NCBI RefSeq assembly: GCF_026914265.1
Contig: NC_069134.1
Span: 8,239,758 to 8,303,757, forward strand
Reading direction: 5' to 3'
DNA from: Mya arenaria
Lineage: Eukaryota > Mollusca > Bivalvia > Myida > Myidae
Length of the DNA: 64,000 nucleotides
Part shown: positions 61,045 through 64,000 of the stretch, in pieces
Layout of the letters: every line of letters begins with the position of its first letter
Position numbering within the stretch: position 1 is the first letter of the stretch
Made by a program: the position numbers and the translations under genes
The notes under the pieces: model-generated
Told to the model about the DNA's origin: nothing
Databases searched by the model: none
What the model saw: only the letters and a program-made list of their open reading frames with translations

Positions 61045-61440
61045 TAGCACCTGAAAAGTCAGTTGTAAAAGATGAATGGCTTTTTCCTTGTGCAGACCAT
61101 AAAAGTAAATTTTACGCAGCAAGCGATAAAACAACAAACTTTATCCAATCTCTCTTTGATATAGCAAGGCATGTACTTTACAAACAGAGTCTTAATTTAT
61201 ATCTTAGTTTTGAAATGATATTAACTTAGCACATGGTATCATAATTAAATGAAAAAAACGTGGCTAAAAGAATAAATTGACTTTAATACACTTAAAAGCA
61301 CTAACGTTAAAAATGCATTTGAAAAGATTTCTTTAAATTGATGAATAACTCAGTATTTGGGAAAAAACGATGGAAAATCTTCGTGAAAGAGAATGTCTTA
61401 CTCGTACACGATACTAGTCTGAAACGATACTTTTAAACCG
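61045..61440 (+). pseudogene. Polinton/Maverick-type DNA polymerase B fragment
   Basis: Open from LAPEKSVVKDEWLF (61046) to LNLYLSFEMILT before TAG (about 61228), then after several stops LMNNSVFG (about 61335), where the following conserved block is put out of frame by an A-run indel. Order and spacing fit the palm region of protein-primed family-B DNA polymerases as in Polintons/Mavericks and related linear plasmids or viruses. It is short, broken and not functional. No integrase or capsid gene was identified with confidence. Confidence 0.55.
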
Positions 61441-64000
61441 GGTTTATGTTTAAACGTTTTGCTACTGAGCTTGTTTCTGTAGCTTTTTGCATAAATAATG
61501 AAAAGCAGTCAGTTGATTTTCGTTGACATATGAGGTACTTGGGTACAAATACCAATGATTTTTTTACTATTGTAATAGAATCACCATAATGTAATAAATA
61601 ATTAAACATTGCCATATTCTGTAAAATAATTTCTTATTATATGTTCTCTTTTGGATGGAATAAGTGGTTTGAGTTCTTTGTAGAGTATGTCATAGCAAGA
61701 ATTACCCTCCTGTGACTTTTTAATATAAAAAAAACAACAGTCACCAAAGTGCACTCATATATTCTTGATATTTAATTTAGTTTTGTTTTAAGGTTAAATG
61801 TAGCAAATACACTTCATTTGGTGGAGGCAACCCATATTGATCAAAATAAAGTGAGGAAATTATGCAACACCAGTGTGTTCCATTTCCTATATTATCAACA
61901 CTATTTAAGATTCATTTTCAGTAATATTATTCTCATTTAAATCATCTTTACTTATCTTTAAACTCTTAAGTCCTTAATTCCTAAATGCTTTACCCATATA
62001 ATAATGTCAAAGTTGAAGATGGGATTTTTTTAAAAATGAAATTAGTTTGTTTTTTTTTATATCAGGGAAAATGTTCTGTTTGGTTTTATTTTCGAATCCC
62101 TTGTCAATCTCGACCGCGATCAACTTGTAGTCCTCGACCACGATTTACTTGTAGACCTTTACCAAATATACCAAGTATTGATACTGCTACTGGTGCCGCC
62201 AATGCACCTAAAAGTAGTGGTAAAACCCTCAATATTGGTGTTGAGAATTTGTTAATCTAAGTGGAATGTTTCCTTTTGATTTAGTAAGCGCACTTAGTTG
62301 TCCTTTTGTGAGATACGGAGATACGGAGATACGGAGAAGCATTTGTTAAATATGAATGTAATTTGTTTTTATCAAGAGTTACAGTGTTAACCATACCATT
62401 ACCAGGTATTTAAGCCAGTTCACTACTAATCAAACCACTTAATGCACCCGTACCTAATGGAGCCAATATTTTTGGAGCAATTCTTTGATTGTGCACTAAT
62501 TGATATTTTAGGTCTCCCCAAGTTTTATTTGTTGTGAAAGTGTTTCTGCAATTTATTTATGTGGCCGTTAACACAAGTGCAAAGTTTGTAACCAATTATT
62601 CATACAAAACATAAGGTTGAATATAGCATCGTTACATAACTAAACTTTCAGTCCTTTATTTTATGGTTTTTTTTTTCAGATTCAAGTTATCTTTAAACCG
62701 TCTTTGACTTTCTTAGGAATGTTCCGCCATGTGACGTCTCTTGATTTAATTTTAATTTTAGGTAATCATTTGGAAGACAAGTTTAACAACCTCATATCGT
62801 TTTTATTTTTAATAATGTTTTCTTATGTGTTCCCAGTTTTAGTACGATGAGGCTTTTTATTATGAAACTCTATGAATTAAACCTTTTATTTTCTAAGACA
62901 GAATGGGTGTGATGCTCATAGTTTTAAATACTACCTGCATCGTATCTTAGAAGTCTTTGAACAAGATACTCTGAATTGTATTCCTCCGTCTGCAGATAGA
63001 GTTGGGATCCCTAATCATGGACGTACTTGGGGTTTACCTTTTACGTTTTTACTTTATTCAGGATTGTTTGGTTAAGAGTGAAGTTTGTGCACGTAAACTT
63101 GTTTAACCCCCCAGGAATTTTACATTTTACTGACCGTTCCAAGGCGGTACCTAACAATCCTTGATTAGCATACTTAGTTTATATAGTATATATGCACTGT
63201 GTTGTTTGTGGAGTTTTGTGCTGTTGTTCCATCTTCTTGTTTGTGGTTTTTGGTTTTTGTGTTCTATGTCTTTGGCGTTTACCCTGTGTCATTAAACGGG
63301 GTTTATGTTTAACTTTTGGCTAATGAGCTTGTTTCTGTAGTTTTTCATATAGATTTTAATGTTTAAATCGAAGAGTTATTGGCTTTTTCGTTAGCTTTTG
63401 CTAAAGATTGTTTTTGCCCATCGGTAAAATGTATTGAATATGGATTGAAGTCAGTGTAGTATTATGCTATTTTTTATAACTTAGTTCTTTTCCAACTGTA
63501 TCAATGCTAACCTTTTCTTCGTTTAAAATTATTGCAAGTACCTTGAAATCTGCTCCTTGTTGACAATTACTCTGCATCATAGAACAAATTGCTTTGGGTC
63601 AGGATGAATGGAATCACTCTCATGTAGCAGATTATAGTAGATAAACCGAAACAGAATCTAAAATTTGATTAATTTGGTAATGCTCCTGTCTTTTTTATCA
63701 TTCTGTTAATGGTCGTTATTAATTGCATCTGTTAATAATCTTGGCATATCATTACTTGAATACTCAACTTCACGACAAAGGACAATATTTCCAATCTCAA
63801 GTCTAGCTGACTGTAAGGAACAATTGGTATTATCAGAATTTACTACTTTGTACTTTTATCTGTTCTTTGTAAATAAATAGAAACATGTTTCAACACCCGC
63901 TCTTCTGTTGATTCTATTTGTCTAATGCTTTGTGATATTTGCACCATTTCGAGTAGGTATGTCCATTGTGATGGTTTCATATAATTTTCCATAATCTTTT
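61441..64000. other. Peroxidase intron, probable large-element debris
   Basis: Two related stretches near 61440-61490 and 63300-63350 share 'ggtttatgtttaa.c.ttttg.ta.tgagcttgtttctgtag'. A 10-bp repeat 'gatacggaga' occurs at about 62307-62340. On the minus strand, small hydrophobic-then-basic frames (about 62110-62260 and 62410-62560) and a further frame near 63700-63970 might be remains of Polinton-like genes, but none can be named. The rest is AT-rich. No peroxidase exon was found here. Confidence 0.35.

Overview
This window reads as nuclear DNA of a metazoan, most likely a bivalve mollusc. It is AT-rich, the genes are split into short exons with GT-AG introns, and most of the sequence is tandem arrays, transposon debris and segmental duplications. 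The bivalve assignment is an inference: it rests on the recalled style of the 145-bp arrays and on marine-invertebrate-like transposons, not on a database search. Nothing prokaryotic is present (no operons, no CRISPR).

Left part (1-18.8 kb, minus strand). Two complete thiopurine S-methyltransferase (TPMT)-like genes lie head to tail: copy A at 6059-9613 (273 codons) and copy B at 12563-18831 (249 codons). Their first seven coding exons have identical lengths (113, 90, 127, 53, 75, 86, 45 nt) and only the last exon differs. An orphan copy of exon 6 sits at 1722-1807, inside a roughly 3-kb block duplicated from copy B (1574-4725 versus 13236-15670). Two 145-bp-period arrays (1-1190 and 4975-5845) share a GC tract, a CTAATAA motif and a terminal hairpin.

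Middle (19-37.7 kb). There is no intact host gene. The region holds a 5'-truncated LINE with a reverse transcriptase (21978-23645), dispersed repeat blocks, a broken 5'-truncated copy (28488-29657) of the gene at 51250-52728, a foldback element, and a 1468-bp element (32110-33577) with about 185-bp terminal inverted repeats, an 8-bp target duplication and a broken Pif1-helicase-like fragment.

37.7-47.6 kb. Two arrays of a 69-73-bp satellite lie in opposite orientation (35730-37680 and 46384-47610). They bracket an 8.7-kb interval with two minus-strand gene remnants: a Ulp1/SENP-like cysteine-protease fragment (37974-40763) and a PLAT/LOXHD1-like gene with about five frame breaks (42857-45304). 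An 8-bp-TSD hAT-like MITE abuts the right array.

Right part (48-64 kb). This holds an 86-bp array, a pogo/Tigger-like MITE, an intact intronless open frame of unknown function (51250-52728), a degenerate repeat tract, and the 5' six exons of an animal haem peroxidase (56877-59540, plus strand) with distal Gln/His-Asp residues. The peroxidase runs off the right edge. Its last visible intron holds remains of a LINE endonuclease region and of a Polinton/Maverick-type family-B DNA polymerase.

The TPMT copies and the peroxidase are clean in every exon, so the frame breaks at 38-45 kb are better explained by gene decay than by poor sequence. Exon boundaries come from reading GT/AG sites with phase checks; there is no transcript evidence.
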